From NCBI GenBank assembly GCA_029964075.1, contig CM057148.1:27397916-27461915 (forward strand): 64,000 bases of DNA. Direction: 5' to 3'. This document shows positions 32,055-43,832 of the stretch, one piece after another (within the stretch, counting starts at the first letter, position 1; every line of letters starts with the position of its first letter). Origin of the DNA: Patiria pectinifera (taxonomy: Eukaryota > Echinodermata > Asteroidea > Valvatida > Asterinidae). The translations under genes were made by a program, and so were the position numbers. Under the pieces are notes generated by a model. The model ran no database searches. It saw only the letters and a list, made by a program, of their open reading frames with translations, and had not been told where the DNA came from.

Positions 32055-32662
32055 CTGTGGGGGATCCTATGTGGCACTGGCCAGCGTGTTGCGTGTGGTA
32101 TGCAAACCGCAAGGTCAATTGGACAAGCTGTGGAGCTGTCTCACACACAGTGATCTTTTGCGCGTTTGGGCCCCAAACTTTTCATTATATTGAGCTGTTC
32201 GCGTTGCTGCTTAGGTGAGCTGTCGGGTAACTCCCAAGTGTAGTTAAGTGACCCTGGTAATTAACAACCTAATTAAAACTCAAACACTACAGCATATTTC
32301 TTGATTATTGTATAATAAATAATGATAATAATGTATATCTGTGGTGCCGACATTCCTGTTGTCCAGGTGTATTGGTTGTTGGCGTATTGTGCAATTAACA
32401 GAGGGTAATCACAATCATCATAATCGGCGGTATATTTCCTCCAAAACGAACCTGCTCCCTATAAGCCTTGAGGTCGCTCCGAGTGGTCTTTCGTCTTGTG
32501 AAAGCTTGGGTTCAGGAAGATCAGCTACATTCTAGGTGTCAGGGTTGGTCCCAACGAACTTAGGTTTGGCCCAGGGAGTTCCCTGCCACAGAATAAAATC
32601 CTGAATGACAACTTTTAATTCTGACCATCTTTACTTAAACCAAAGTTAGTCATAGATATTAT
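32055..32662. other. Non-coding stretch
   Basis: Right flank of the Ngaro element. No gene or repeat family recognised. Confidence 0.4.
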
Positions 32663-32979
32663 TATAATAATAATAATAATAATTTGGGAGGCTATAATCA
32701 TCCTTACTCGCAGCTGGCATGCTGAATTGCAAAGGACGCGACTACAACGTGGTCGGGCCGCTGGCACGTAAAGGCGCCTATGCGGCTGCCGACCACATCG
32801 ACCCATATATGACCACGGGACACAGCCTGAGATCGAAAGTAATTTCCGGAGGGAGGAAAACCGGAGGGCACGGAGTAAACGCACAACTCTACTCACATGC
32901 GATCCGCGGCCAGGACTCGAACCGTGGTCACCTTAAGAGGCGAGCGCTTTATACGCACAAGCCACCCATGCCACCATAG
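32663..32979 (-). mobile_element. tRNA-derived SINE, minus strand
   Basis: Read on the minus strand it begins with an A-box-like TGGCTTGTGCGTATAAAGCGC (32944-32964) and a B box GGTTCGAGTCC (32912-32922). The body has CCGTGCCCTCCGGTTTTCC and TCCCTCCGGAAA. It ends in a short (ATT)n tail near 32663-32690, typical of LINE-mobilised SINEs. The plus-strand ORF at 32719-32979 is only a reading of this SINE. Confidence 0.75.
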
Positions 32980-32999
32980 ATGTTGATTATAGTTCCTCA

Positions 33000-34356
33000 C
33001 AATTCGTAGAGTCTTGGGTATTAATGTACAATTTGCTTATCCGATACTGTACCATTTATCGAAAGGTTTAATTTTGCTCTCGGGTTTCAGCTCTTATTGT
33101 TTTAGCATGGTAGTCAATTAGCTGTGCTGGGCATAGGTTGGGTTTAAGGTGAAGTTTGCTGAACCATGCGCTAATTCAGGGCAGTCCTCGCTGGAATGAA
33201 GTACTGGGGTATCATGGGCATAGATTCCTGGTTCATACGGGTGGAAACTAAAATCGAGGAGGCTCAACGGTGAGCGAATCAAGTGAACACAACATGGTTT
33301 TAGCGGTCCCTTTTGGGTCGCGTTGCAGTTTCTAAACCCACGGTGATTTCATCTGGTCATGAGGATGTGGTTCCGGGTATAATTGCTCGGAATAGTGCCG
33401 ACCTGGTCAGGTCATCGATGTTACAACCAATAGAAGGTATTTGCATTTTAGCCAAGAAAGATTTGGTATTGGCTAGATCTGGTTGATACTGAAGCTGATG
33501 TCGTTCCGTCGTGGGTCGTCAACACTGAAAGAGAGAATGACGTTGCCCATGTAAGGACAACAGCGGGAGTGATCTCCCAGGTTGAGAACAGTTCAATTCC
33601 AGATGAATTTTGAAGGTAGTGGCAAATACGAGGAGTTTCCCGCCACAGTACCATGGACTAATATTGCGTAGTCCCCAAAGTTAAGTAACAAGTATGTATT
33701 TTCCTTGTCTGTTGGGAGGGGGAGGGGCTGAAAACGCATTATTGTTGTCACTATTTGCACTTGTGGGCTGAAGATGTCCACAATATGCTTGGAACTCCAG
33801 GCAAAATGGACTCACACGCGCCACACAGTGTTTTCCATTTTCTAAAAAAAACAGTGGGTTAGGGGTATCCTAGAGAAAATGAAGTAGGATATTTAAGAAA
33901 ATCAAGGTCAAAATCAAAGGTCAAATGTACTTACAAAAATATGTCTACAGGAAGAAGAAACGCTGTTTAACATGTAATTCTTCACTACACGAGAACAAAG
34001 GATTGTCTACAAAGTGTATGTTAAAATTGATGCCCGTATGGGTTATTAGGTGGGTGGTTAGATTGCTGGGTAGCTAAGAGGTCAGGTGGTTGGGGTGTCA
34101 GCACAAGTGTTGTGTAAGAATGCCTTTAAAATTAAAAGGCATGAGCCTATACTGTGTTTCTTGGACCATCCCGTATTTATCGTACAGAACTGGATGTAAA
34201 ATTATGGTTCCCCAACTTGACCGATTTCCGGAAGGTGTAACGGATGTAATGAGAAATATAATGAGCTGGTTTCACACCACTTTATCCACTGTTTTATAGG
34301 CCCAAATGTTTACTTACGCTTAGGGAAACCACTGTTAGCCTTATACGCACTTGAAT
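33000..34356. other. Non-coding stretch, nothing recognised
   Basis: Minus-strand ORFs at 33448-33654 and 33593-33781 overlap and have no recognisable domain. A plus ORF at 34090-34299 is likewise unassigned. The stretch is the 3' flank of the minus-strand gene. Confidence 0.4.
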
Positions 34357-36691
34357 CTAAGAGATACCTTGTTTGTACATATCTGCTTCCCAGGAAGTCC
34401 TCATTGTTCTTGACTGCCTGTACTGTCTGGACATGAACAGAACAAGCAAAACGTTCAAAGCGGCTACACCCAAGGACAGAATTACCTTCGATAGAAAGAA
34501 AATTCGTAGAAAGTGAATCGTTGTTTCAAAAGGCAACACATAAATCGTTTGTGAGAATTACTATTTTAATATTTAACAAAGCCAGTAACTATCTAAAATA
34601 GATACGAATTATGTTATAAGTAATGTTGAACTAAGAAATTTACCACAGCTGGGTTTGAACCTGCAACCCTTGGATTGTTGTTTCCGGCGCTCTACCAACT
34701 GAGCTTTTCAGGCCCATGTCGGCTGTATCCCATTTTCTCAATGTCTTTTAACCATACTTTTAATGGGGGCGCTGTTCAAATGGGGCCGGTGTTCAAATCC
34801 GACCATCATAAACCCTATACATAATAGTGTACAAATACACCCGTAGCCCAGCAGAGCTGGCTCGGGCAGTATTTTTTGCACGGGCGTTTCATTACCAGTG
34901 TGTCTGTTTTGGGTGTCAGAGCCGGGGGGGGGGGGGGTTCGAGCCCCCTCCCCCCACAAAAAAAAATAACTCTGGATCCGCGCCTGGCCAGTGATCACAA
35001 TGTCATAATGCTAGCAACATAAGAAATGCAGCAAACCTGCGAAATAGCAAACGGAGTTCACTCAAAGAAATTATTCTTTTTATTGCAATTTAAGAAGTCG
35101 CAAATAAAAAAAAGACTAAATTTAAAAATATCACAAACAAACGTTCACGATTTACCAAAAAAAATAATTGAAAATTTAAAAGTCGGCAACCTTTATTTTA
35201 GTATCTATGGCAGAGGAATTTTACTTACAACAATCTTGAACTCTCGATTGCCATTCGGCAGTGTGCAATACACTATGCAGCAGGCAACCACAATCACGTG
35301 ACACAGACAATGTAGTTTAAGGCAGGACGGCATCCTCCAAAACACAACTAGTACGGGATACACCAGAAGGAACACTTTACAAACAAGAGAGGAAATATTT
35401 TTCATAGTTACTTATTTAAGTTGACAGCATGATGACAATAAGGACATTGAAAACAGATATTTTAAAATTTCCACTGAAAGCGATTTGTTTTTAAGTTTTT
35501 CGAATGCAATATATTAATGTTAATATATTAATGTTAAAAAATTCAGCTGGTAACTATTTAATCGACAAGAAAAAATCCTTTAAATATAACTAAACACACC
35601 CTATATCTTCAAATCCCTCTGAATTATTTGAAGCTATCAGAATTTCTTCATTTTTTTAAATATGGTGCACTTAACCCTTGAAACAATATAAGTAATTTAA
35701 ATTAGAGTGTTGAATTGCTATATATGTTTTTGGTTCTCTGTGTTGTCGATTGATGCGCTTTGTTTGGCAAGGGGTCACACTGTAACACGCCATCAAATGT
35801 AAAATATGGGCAAACTTGTGTTTACCAAATGTTATGAATATTAACTCCCAACTCAACAACCCAATACTACGCAGATAACGGAATTCAAGTTGACTCTTTG
35901 AATACATTTTCATTACATTAAAATAAACAAATAAACAAGAATTAAATAGTATGAATACCGTGAGATGGTAATTATAATTTTGGTAAGAGGTGACGTAGCC
36001 AACTTTCTTTCATTAAGTTAATGACATTTAAAACAGTTTATTTTTCTAATTCTATTAAAATGGAAGTCTGACTAACCTATTGTCACAACCAACACAGATG
36101 CAACTTTTAATTGAGATGAATCCGGCTTTTCTTCTGAAAACGTCATGATTGACAGAGCCGCTGCACCCACGACGGAGAGGATGGACAGGGCGAGATATAG
36201 CCATTCCAATGGATACAAGTCAGCGAGGGATTGTCTCTTGAACTTCAAAATGGAAGGTTTATATTCCTTCTGGTAATAAAAAAAGATGTTTGACATGGTG
36301 AATTGATAATGCAAAGCAATAGAAAAGCAAAGAATGAAGCATCTAAAACCGTAGCTATTACTAATGCATCGATATTTTGTTTTTAATAATGCTACGGAAT
36401 AACTATTTTGCTCAAGGTTAAAACATAATCAAATTGAACGGAAGGTGATTTAGTTTAAGGATTATTTTACTTTTCAATGTACCAGAAACTCATGAGAAGA
36501 TATATTAATATATGTAGACGTAATACGTGCATATAATCATTCTTTTCTTTATCATGTCACTGTATATTCAATGTTCCTACAGGCAATCTTTATGATATGA
36601 TACGTACAGTTTGTCTGTAGCCCGCCTTGATGGAGGTGTGGTTATTTCTTTCCACGTCATTCAGTTGTGCTTCCAAATGTTTGTCTCCCAT
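34357..36691 (-). CDS. Predicted four-span membrane protein, four exons, 174 aa
   Basis: Minus-strand join: 36691-36608, 36269-36077, 35347-35229, 34485-34357. The start ATG sits in AAACCATGG. Donors are GTACGT, GTTAGT and GTAAGT; acceptors are ATTACCAG, GTACTAG and ATCGAAG. Phases chain without error (0, 1, 0) to a TAG stop, 525 coding bases in all. The first exon is hydrophilic (MGDKHLEAQLNDVERNNH). Exon 2 has KFKRQSLADL before a span (LYLALSILSVVGAAALSIM) and ends in a second hydrophobic stretch that continues into exon 3. Exon 3 adds CHVIVVACCIVYCTL. Exon 4 adds VILSLGVAALNVLLVLFM and a basic tail with SRQYRQSRTMR. About four membrane spans result. Exon 2 and flanking introns have a paralogue near 7.3-7.9 kb. 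Intron 3 contains a tRNA-like SINE head. I do not recognise the family. Confidence 0.55.
34642..34715 (-). repeat. tRNA-like SINE head within an intron
   Basis: On the minus strand, GCTCAGTTGGTAGAGC (34689-34704) is a canonical A box/D arm and GCAGGTTCAAACCC (34651-34664) a B box. The anticodon and acceptor stems do not form, so this is a SINE head or decayed tRNA copy and not a working tRNA. A G-rich hAT-like end (TCTGGATCCGCGCCTGG near 34972-34988) lies further along the same intron without a recognised partner. Confidence 0.5.
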
Positions 36692-36849
36692 GGTTTCTGC
36701 GCGACAAGGTTTTAATTTAGTGTTAGATTGATTTGACTAGCTATTTAACTATTAAAAGCAATCACTTGTTTATAATCGTATTTAGACGCTGTACTCCAGA
36801 AAGTATCTACATTATTTTCACCTCCGTCGAAAAAAATCATACGGAAATA

Positions 36850-37435
36850 CCTGACCACACCCTCATGTCGCACTGCCATCCAATCTCTCGTCCTCTCCAA
36901 TATTGACTACTGCAAGGAGCTGCGGCTTATCAGATCGCCAGACTACAGCGAATCCAAAACCATGCAGCCCGCTTAATAACCGGAACCGGCAGATTTCAAC
37001 ACATCATCCCTATCCTTCACAAACTTCATTAGCTTCCAGTTTCTGAGAGAATCAAGTTCAAAATCATGCCCTTCGTCTAGAAATGCATTCACTCTTCAGC
37101 ACCCGTCTACCTAAACTACCTCCTCACCTTCTATCACCTCGACAGCCGACTCCGTAAACTACAAGACTCAACAAAACTTATCACACCCATCTGTAACAAA
37201 TCGATCGGCCAGGGTGCCTTTGGTTATTCTGGCTCCCATCTGTGGCCCAGGCTCCCTCAAGAAAACCACCAGTCTCACTCAGTGACATTATTTCGAAAAA
37301 AGTTTGAAAACAGAACTATTCAGAGCTCATTAAGTCATATTTTTTTTGTACTTTTCTTGTCAAGCGCCTTGATCTAGCTTTCAGTTGTTCAGGATATGTG
37401 CGCTCTATAAGAACCTGCTATTATTATTACTAACT
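36850..37435 (+). pseudogene. CR1/L2-like LINE 3' fragment
   Basis: Broken plus-strand coding sequence gives, across several frames, LSNIDYCK, RIQNHAARLITGTGRFQHI, LHxLPVSERIKFKIM and a ...FRKKxKTELFRAH block. This is the usual order of the RT C-terminal region in CR1/L2-type LINEs. The 3' end has CAAGCGCCTTGATC...GCGCTCTATAAGAACC and a short TATTATTATTA tail. Multiple stops and indels; 5'-truncated. Confidence 0.65.
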
Positions 37436-37460
37436 AAAGTTTTCACTGGCGTTACATGTC

Positions 37461-37545
37461 AGACCCCGACAAGCTCGGTGGTTAAGTGGTTAGATATCTG
37501 CATTGGTAAGCAGGAGTCGTACGTTCAAGTGTAACCTGACAATTA
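37461..37545 (+). repeat. tRNA-derived SINE head fragment
   Basis: AGCTCGGTGGTTAAGTGGTT (37472-37491) resembles an A box of the Ser/Leu tRNA type, and ACGTTCAAGTGT (37521-37532) a decayed B box. The body beyond about 37545 is not recognisable. Confidence 0.45.
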
Positions 37546-37700
37546 AGCTCTTTTTTGAAAGCCCTCATTCTACACTGAGTATTATGGTTTATGAAATACT
37601 TCGGGGAAAGAAAAAACTAGAAATGTAAATCCTATAAATGACTATGTCCCCTCTAACAATTCAAAGCAATGCACACACTGAATTATCCCTTAGGACAGTG

Positions 37701-38083
37701 TGACCATACAGTGATCACAGTGTCCGCACAGGGTGACCATATAGAGATCACAGTGTGCACACAGTGTGACTATATAGAGATCACAGTGTCCACACAGTGT
37801 GATCATATAGTGATCACAGTGTCCACACAGTGTGACCATATAGTGATCACAGTGTACGCACAGGGTGACCATGCAGAGATCACAGTGTCCACACGGTGTT
37901 ACCATATAGGGATCACAGTGTCCACATAGTGTGACCACATAGAGATCACAGTGTCCACACAGTGTGACCATATAGTGGTTACAGTGTCCGCACAGGGTGA
38001 CCATATAGAGATCACAGTGTCCGCACAGGGTGACCATATAGAGATCACAGTGTCCGCACAAGGCGACCATATAGAGATCACAA
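37701..38083. repeat. 33-bp tandem array, about 12 units
   Basis: Unit close to ACCATATAGAGATCACAGTG followed by TCCACACAGTGTG. Because 33 is divisible by three, long ORFs run through it on both strands (an 11-residue DHIEITVSTQC-like repeat on one, MVTLCGHCDLY-like on the other). These are probably not real genes. Units differ by a few bases each. Confidence 0.9.
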
Positions 38084-38507
38084 TTAAATAGATGTACAGT
38101 TCACAGCAGAAAGTTTTCATTATGCATGTTTCACAGAAATATTTATTGCGTAAAATGTTGAACTTGTTTTAAATAAATGTATAGATAATTGTAATGAACC
38201 ATAAGGTACAGTGAATACAAACAGCACATGATAGACTATAAACCACGGTTGGTTGTACCCATCACAGAGACTCTGCAATAAAATATCCAAATATCCAAAC
38301 TTTTTCCGGCTTTTTTCCCCATTTATTTTCGCTTTGTACAAGAACTGACCCGACCCGAAAATCGCAAATGCAAAACCAACACCGACCCTACTGAAATGAA
38401 CAACCTGACCCGACCCAAAGTTGTTTTCGGGTCACATTTGCACAACATAAGTTTCGTTGCCATTAGTCATCGGTTCAGTGGCTGAACAAGAATTATGCAC
38501 TTATGCA

Positions 38508-39001
38508 TTAAAGAGGTTGTGGAACGCTCGAAGACATTTCCGTCATTTTTTGGGTATATGTCGCCTAAAGTGTGATGAAATAAAAACGACTATTGTTTCT
38601 GTCATGAAATGAGTACAAAGGTTACTTTTGAGAGCTATTGTTCAGGTCCTGATTCGACCCGAACGTGCAATTTGTGTAAAAGTCGTCGCTGCGGGCAGCA
38701 AACAAAACACAGTCAATCGTGACGTAATAAACAGGACTCGTTTATGCTACTCTGCATTGGGAGTCCTATTTATTACGTCACGATTTACTGTGTTTTGTTT
38801 GCTGCCCGCAACGACGACTTTTACACAAATTGCACGTTCGGGTCGAAACAGGCATGACAGGACTTGAAAAACAGCTCTCAAAAGTACCTTTTGTACTCAT
38901 TTTATGACAGAAACAATAGTCGTTTTTATTTCATCACACCTTAGGCTACATATATCCGAAAAATGACAGAAATGTCTTCGAGCATTCCACAACCTCTTTA
39001 A
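38508..39001. mobile_element. Long foldback element (494 bp, arms about 232-241 bp)
   Basis: The left arm (38508-38739), starting TTAAAGAGGTTGTGG, pairs along almost its whole length with 38761-39001, ending CCACAACCTCTTTAA; the loop is only about 21 bases. The arms differ by scattered substitutions and indels. The flanks may share a TTA or TA duplication. The ORF at 38628-38867 reads through both arms and is not a gene. Upstream sequence (38084-38507) holds nothing recognised. Confidence 0.85.
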
Positions 39002-40549
39002 CAAACTTTGACTAAATCAAGATAACGAGAATGTGTTCCCGCCCTAAATAAAGCATTTACTGAACTAAAACTCGATGAGGTTGATTTTAAAATCCAGTCT
39101 TTAGATTTGTAAGCACTTCAGTTGCTTCAAATGAAACACATTTCAAACATGTAAAGGAAAAATGGTCCATTCTACCCTTAAGACAGTGGTTGAGTTTCCA
39201 TAACTTGAGAACTTTTCTCTGTTGAACACTTATGGAAAAATAACAGTCACCCTAGAAGTGAATATTGATTAATTATTCAGATACGCGTATTAAATATTTG
39301 ACACCGTTGTATTTTAAGCAATGACCGTACAACGATAAGACTTAAGATGAAGGTGAATGGGCCCCAGGCCTGTCCCTCCATTACGTCTCCTTTCTGACGC
39401 AAACTTGACAGCAACATTCAGCAACCTGCAACATCTATCACCTTGCCATTCTGAAGTTTCTTGGATACTCGCTATAAAACACAAATCAAACATACTTATT
39501 ATTTATTTTGTATTAATTCAAAACAAACTCCAGTCGGGTAGCTGGAAGAAGGTCGTAAGGGCAAGAAATGGGTCAAAAGGTCAAATTCAGATTTTTTTTG
39601 GATAATCAATAGAGCTTGGGAATATCTTTCATTTGATATATATATATAATATTGTCTCGAGGAGCTACGTCATTCAACGTAATTAACAGTAAACAAAGGA
39701 TGGAAGGAGGATTTGCAATATTTCTGCCCGGCAAAAGGATGTTAATATGTAATACTAATGTACGAAAGGCCAATTTTGTTCCCGGCAAAAGGACGTAAGG
39801 ATTTCACATGCAGCTGAAGCGTATGTTCAAGGAATGGGAAGTTTCAGGTAAAAAGATTTTAGCATTAACTTATAAATATCTTTACAAATAAGTAATATTT
39901 TGACCTAAAAATGTCCAATATTATTCTAATTATCAACAAATGTCATCCTCCAAAATTTCAATGTCAACTGATTTTTAATCTAAAATGGCAGCACAAAACT
40001 TTCAACTCGATTGTCTCCAAAAGTGCTTTTTGCGTGCCGTGCCTGGCCTGCTAATGTCCTTTTCCTTGCCACACGAAACATAGGGGCGGATCCTGTGTGC
40101 CACAGCAACAATTTATTTTACAGGCGGACTGTATACCAGTTTATTTTTTTGGGGGGGGGGGTCAGAATTTACATTAAAACTAGAACAATCTGCCAAAATG
40201 TTTAAATCTGACGGATTTAAATACATGTATGTACCTGTTTTAACTGAAAAGACATGTCCCGTCACCTGCTGTCTTCAAGTTCCACTCTGACTCTGGCCAT
40301 CATTGATGAACTGTCTTCAATCACTTGGTCATGAGCCTATTGGTCTTAGATGAGAAAAAAATCTCTAATTCTCAAGATCAAACATGACAAGAAGGATGTA
40401 AACATGGTGGTACAATTTAAAACAAAACCAAAACAGATAAACATCCAGGCATCAGGGAAAAAAAGATAAAGGCAGACTGTAGGAATTCCTACAATGATTA
40501 TGTTCATAGTTTAGCTCTAGATTGTAAAGACAACCCCAAGCGTTAATTT
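39002..40549. other. Non-coding stretch, nothing recognised
   Basis: AT-rich, with a short TATATATATA near 39638-39648 and a G run near 40151-40160. No supported gene. Confidence 0.4.
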
Positions 40550-42905
40550 TGGTCTTTTGTAAACGGTAAGAGGAAGCACCAATCAAATACAACTTTTAAT
40601 TGCAACAACCAAACCTTCTGTGGTCCAGGTGCAATTGCTAATGCTTTCAATGTGAATTTCCAAAGTAACTTTTCTCCACAGCAATCTTCCTACCATCTTC
40701 CAGACTTCGAATCCTGCACAGCCCATCCTGGTATTAGCCCTCTCCATAATTTTCATGTTTCTCAAGCAGATGTTATGAAGGCCATCGACAAACTTAATCC
40801 ATCCAAACCCCCTGGCTTGGATGGCATATCTCCAAAAATTCTGAAACTAGCCGGCACTTAAATCGTTCCAACATTAACTGACATTTTTAATCTTAGTCTT
40901 TCAACAAGTTTAGTTTCCCAAACCTGGAAACAGGCGAATGTTGTTCCTTTGTTTAATCATGGTGACAAATTTCACATTGTTAATTATAGACCTATTTCCC
41001 TTACTTCAGTTACATGTAAAATGCTTGAAGGTTTTATAAGCAAGAAACTTCTTGACCATTCTTCTCAGCATCATATCATACCAGACTCCCAACATGGATT
41101 TCAACCCAGACGTTCCTGTACTACTCAGTTAACCACCCTCTTTGACACCTGGTCCCGAGCTCTTGATGTTTCCAATCCTCCTCGAATTGATGCAATCTTT
41201 CTTGACTGGTCTAAAGCCTTCGACAAGTGCGACCATTCAATCCTCCTTCATAAGTTACACCAATATGGAATTTGCGGCAACACACTTTCATGGATCAGTA
41301 ATTTTCTTTCCAACAGAGAACAGCGAGTCATCTTTTCAGGCGCTAGATCTGACTGGATACCAGTAACTTCAGGAGTTCCCCAAGGCTCAGTCCTTGGTCC
41401 TATATTATTTAATTTCTTCACAGCTGACTTACCAAACCATGTTCAATCTTCTCTTCCTCAATATGCTGAAGACACCGTTTTGTATAGGATTATTAGAAGT
41501 AATGATGACAGTGCCATTGTGCAGAATGACCTCAACTCTATTTCCAGATGATGTTCTGATAATCAGATGCAACTGAACTCCACCAAGTGCAAAATTATGC
41601 ATGTCACCCGCTCCAGAAAGCAAATGCTTACCCCTTACTTTTTTGCAGATTCCGATGAACCTCTTGATGTTGTCACGTCTTATAAATATCTTGGTGTTAT
41701 TTTTCCGAACGACCTAACCTGGACCAAACATGTAAATTCTGTTCGTGCCAAGTGTTCTAGACTTGCTGGCTTCACACGGCGCACTGTAAAATCAGAAAAT
41801 GCCGAGGTTCTTCTCAAATTATATCGTTCTCTCTGCAGGCCCATCTTGGAATACGCCGCGCCAGTTTGGCTACCTCACCAGAAGAACCACATCCAATGCC
41901 TTGAGGCAATTCAACGTCGCTTCACTAAATCTTGCTTCCATTACAATGTTGCTATTTCTCTTTCCTATGAACAACGCCTGTCCAAACTTCACTTGCCTCC
42001 CCTCTACAACAGACTTGTATACCTCAGTGCTTCCTTTGTCATTAAATGTCTCTACAATCAAATTTCTGTTTCTTCACATTTTCTTCCACAGGTCAACACT
42101 AGGAAAACCCACACCCTCCCCTTCAAACATCAGTACAGCCGGACAAACTGCGTCATATTTTCTTTGTTCACCCTCTTTCCCAGGGTTTTTTAATTCACTT
42201 TCCACCGATGTTCGAAGCCTTTGCCTGGAACGTTCCCCCAAACCTCTCATCGATTCTTTACGGAATCATCTGTTCAGTCTAGACCCCATCTCTCATGCAT
42301 TCTAGAGCTTTTCTCCCAAGATATTTTTATCCCGACTTCATGTTTTCACAACTTAAATTTCTCCGGCTCAACAAACTCCCTTTTACTGCATATTATTATT
42401 AATTATTATTATAATAATGATTTGAACATAGCATGTATGCCAGCTTTTATTTTATTTATTTGTTTATTTTATTTAATTTAATCTTATTTTATTTTATTTC
42501 ATTTTATTTTATTTTACATGTATTTTTATTTTATTTTTGTTTATTCTATTTATTTCATTTTATTTCATTTATATTCTATTTAATTTATTTATATATTTTT
42601 TTATTTATTTATTTCTTGACTTATTTAGCTATTTTTTTATTTATTTATTTATTTAAATTTTATAAATATTTTATTTAATGAATTTTATCCTAAATGTATT
42701 AATCAGTGTTACTGTTATCCAATTAGTTTGGAGAGCCCCTCGACAGAAACTTGTTTCTTTTGGGTAATCCTGAGCTGCGGGAGCTTTTTGGGTGTTGTTT
42801 TCTGTTATGTTTTCTGTTATGTTTACTACTCAGTGTTATTTGTACATGTAATTGTTTTGTCTATGATTGACTGTTTGTAATATCCCGGAAAATGAAATCA
42901 ACACT
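40550..42905 (+). mobile_element. 5'-truncated non-LTR retrotransposon with broken RT
   Basis: One frame can be followed from about 40556 to 42193, with nonsense codons at 40859 (TAA) and 41549 (TGA) and a frameshift near 42175-42190, after which FFNSLSTDVRSL continues to 42305. Blocks in order: PSKPPGLDGISPK, NYRPISLTSVTCKMLE, QHGFQPRRSCTTQL, DWSKAFDKCDH, SGVPQGSVLGPILF, then the active-site region QYAEDT where YADD is expected. Then come STKCKIMHVTR, YKYLGVIF and RPILEYAAPVW. This is a jockey/CR1-group reverse transcriptase. The first catalytic aspartate reads as Glu, so the copy is dead apart from its stops. The endonuclease and any ORF1 are missing. A low-complexity TTTTATTTTA tract follows, and the element probably ends near the AAATACTAAATAAATG at 42900. 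Confidence 0.8.
42430..42690. repeat. TTTTATTTTA/TTTATTTATT low-complexity tract
   Basis: Almost pure A/T tract inside the LINE's 3' region; the apparent 81-codon ORF here is compositional. Confidence 0.85.
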
Positions 42906-43203
42906 AAATACTAAATAAATGGGTACACCAAACAAAACAAACGTAAACGCAAGTTGTTATAATATTATCAAACTGGCTATCGTTACGACAGCTATAACGC
43001 CATTTTCAAATACAAATTCATGTATATTAGTAATCATTACTACTGTTACGGCCTTGTAAAAAAAAACAATGCAAACGAATATCACGCAAAAAAACCCATA
43101 AGTCGCCGGTTTCTGGTATTAGTGGAGCTGCTTAGCGAAAAATCGTGCACTTTGGGGTAAAAGCATGAAATTTGGCACGTGGGGTCAATATGGGCTAGAA
43201 ATC

Positions 43204-43780
43204 CTTTTAAGATCGGGACCCATCCTGGATTTTGCCCATTTTGGGGGCGGAGCTTGATTTTTTGAAAAAGGGGGTGCAAACAATAAAGACTCATAAAAAC
43301 TGTATTTAACATCCATTTTCTAGTTTTTCTATGCTTTGAAAATAACCTTAAACATAAAATCAGACATTCTAGCATTTTAGCGCCTGTTATTTTCCACCCA
43401 TTTTGTGGGCGTGGCCTAAATGTGTAAAAGAGGCGATATATATTAGGAGTTTGGTTCAAATATGGAAAATACCATTCAGTTTGGTGGTAAAATCTTGAAA
43501 ATTGGCATGTTTGGTCGAAATGGGCTGAAAATCATTCTAAGAGGGTGGATCCATCTTGGATCTTGCCCATTTTGGGGGCGGAGCTTGATCGGTTAAAATG
43601 GGGAGTGCAAAATTAAGAAAAACGGTATTTAACATCCATTTTCCTTTGTTCTTCATGCTTTTAAATAAACAGAGGCATGACAACAACAACAATTCCAACT
43701 TTCAAACACTTGTTATTTTTCCCCTTTTGTGGGCGTGGCCTAAATATGAAAAGGAGGCCGCACATTGGAGCAGCTTGATT
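43204..43780. repeat. Tandem duplication, about 335-bp unit
   Basis: TTGCCCATTTTGGGGGCGG followed by AGCTTGAT occurs near 43232 and 43565. ACGGTATTTAACATCCATTTTC-like and TTTTGTGGGCGTGGCCTAAAT blocks are repeated at the same spacing. A partial third unit may follow near 43865. A sequence like one end of the 45782 MITE (GCCGGTTTCTGGTAT) lies at about 43103-43118. Confidence 0.7.
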
Positions 43781-43832
43781 CAAACGAGGGAAAATCATCA
43801 CTTTTGCTGGTAAAAACACAACATCTGCATTG

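Noticed and set aside
33448-33781. Overlapping minus-strand ORFs as a possible host exon
   Set aside because: No recognisable domain and no phase-compatible link to the nearby membrane-protein gene, whose stop lies upstream at 34357.
34642-34715. Functional tRNA gene on the minus strand
   Set aside because: A and B boxes are good, but acceptor and anticodon stems do not pair; it reads as a SINE head.
37669-38083. Regularly spaced 33-bp repeats, as a possible CRISPR array or a repeat-protein gene
   Set aside because: Units are contiguous with no unique spacers, the context is eukaryotic, and ORFs exist on both strands only because the unit length is a multiple of three.
38628-38867. 79-codon ORF
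   Set aside because: It is a read-through of both arms of a foldback element; the two halves are mirror translations of the same palindrome.
42433-42678. 81-codon Phe/Tyr/Leu-rich ORF resembling a membrane protein
   Set aside because: Low-complexity TTTTATTTTA tract in the LINE 3' region.
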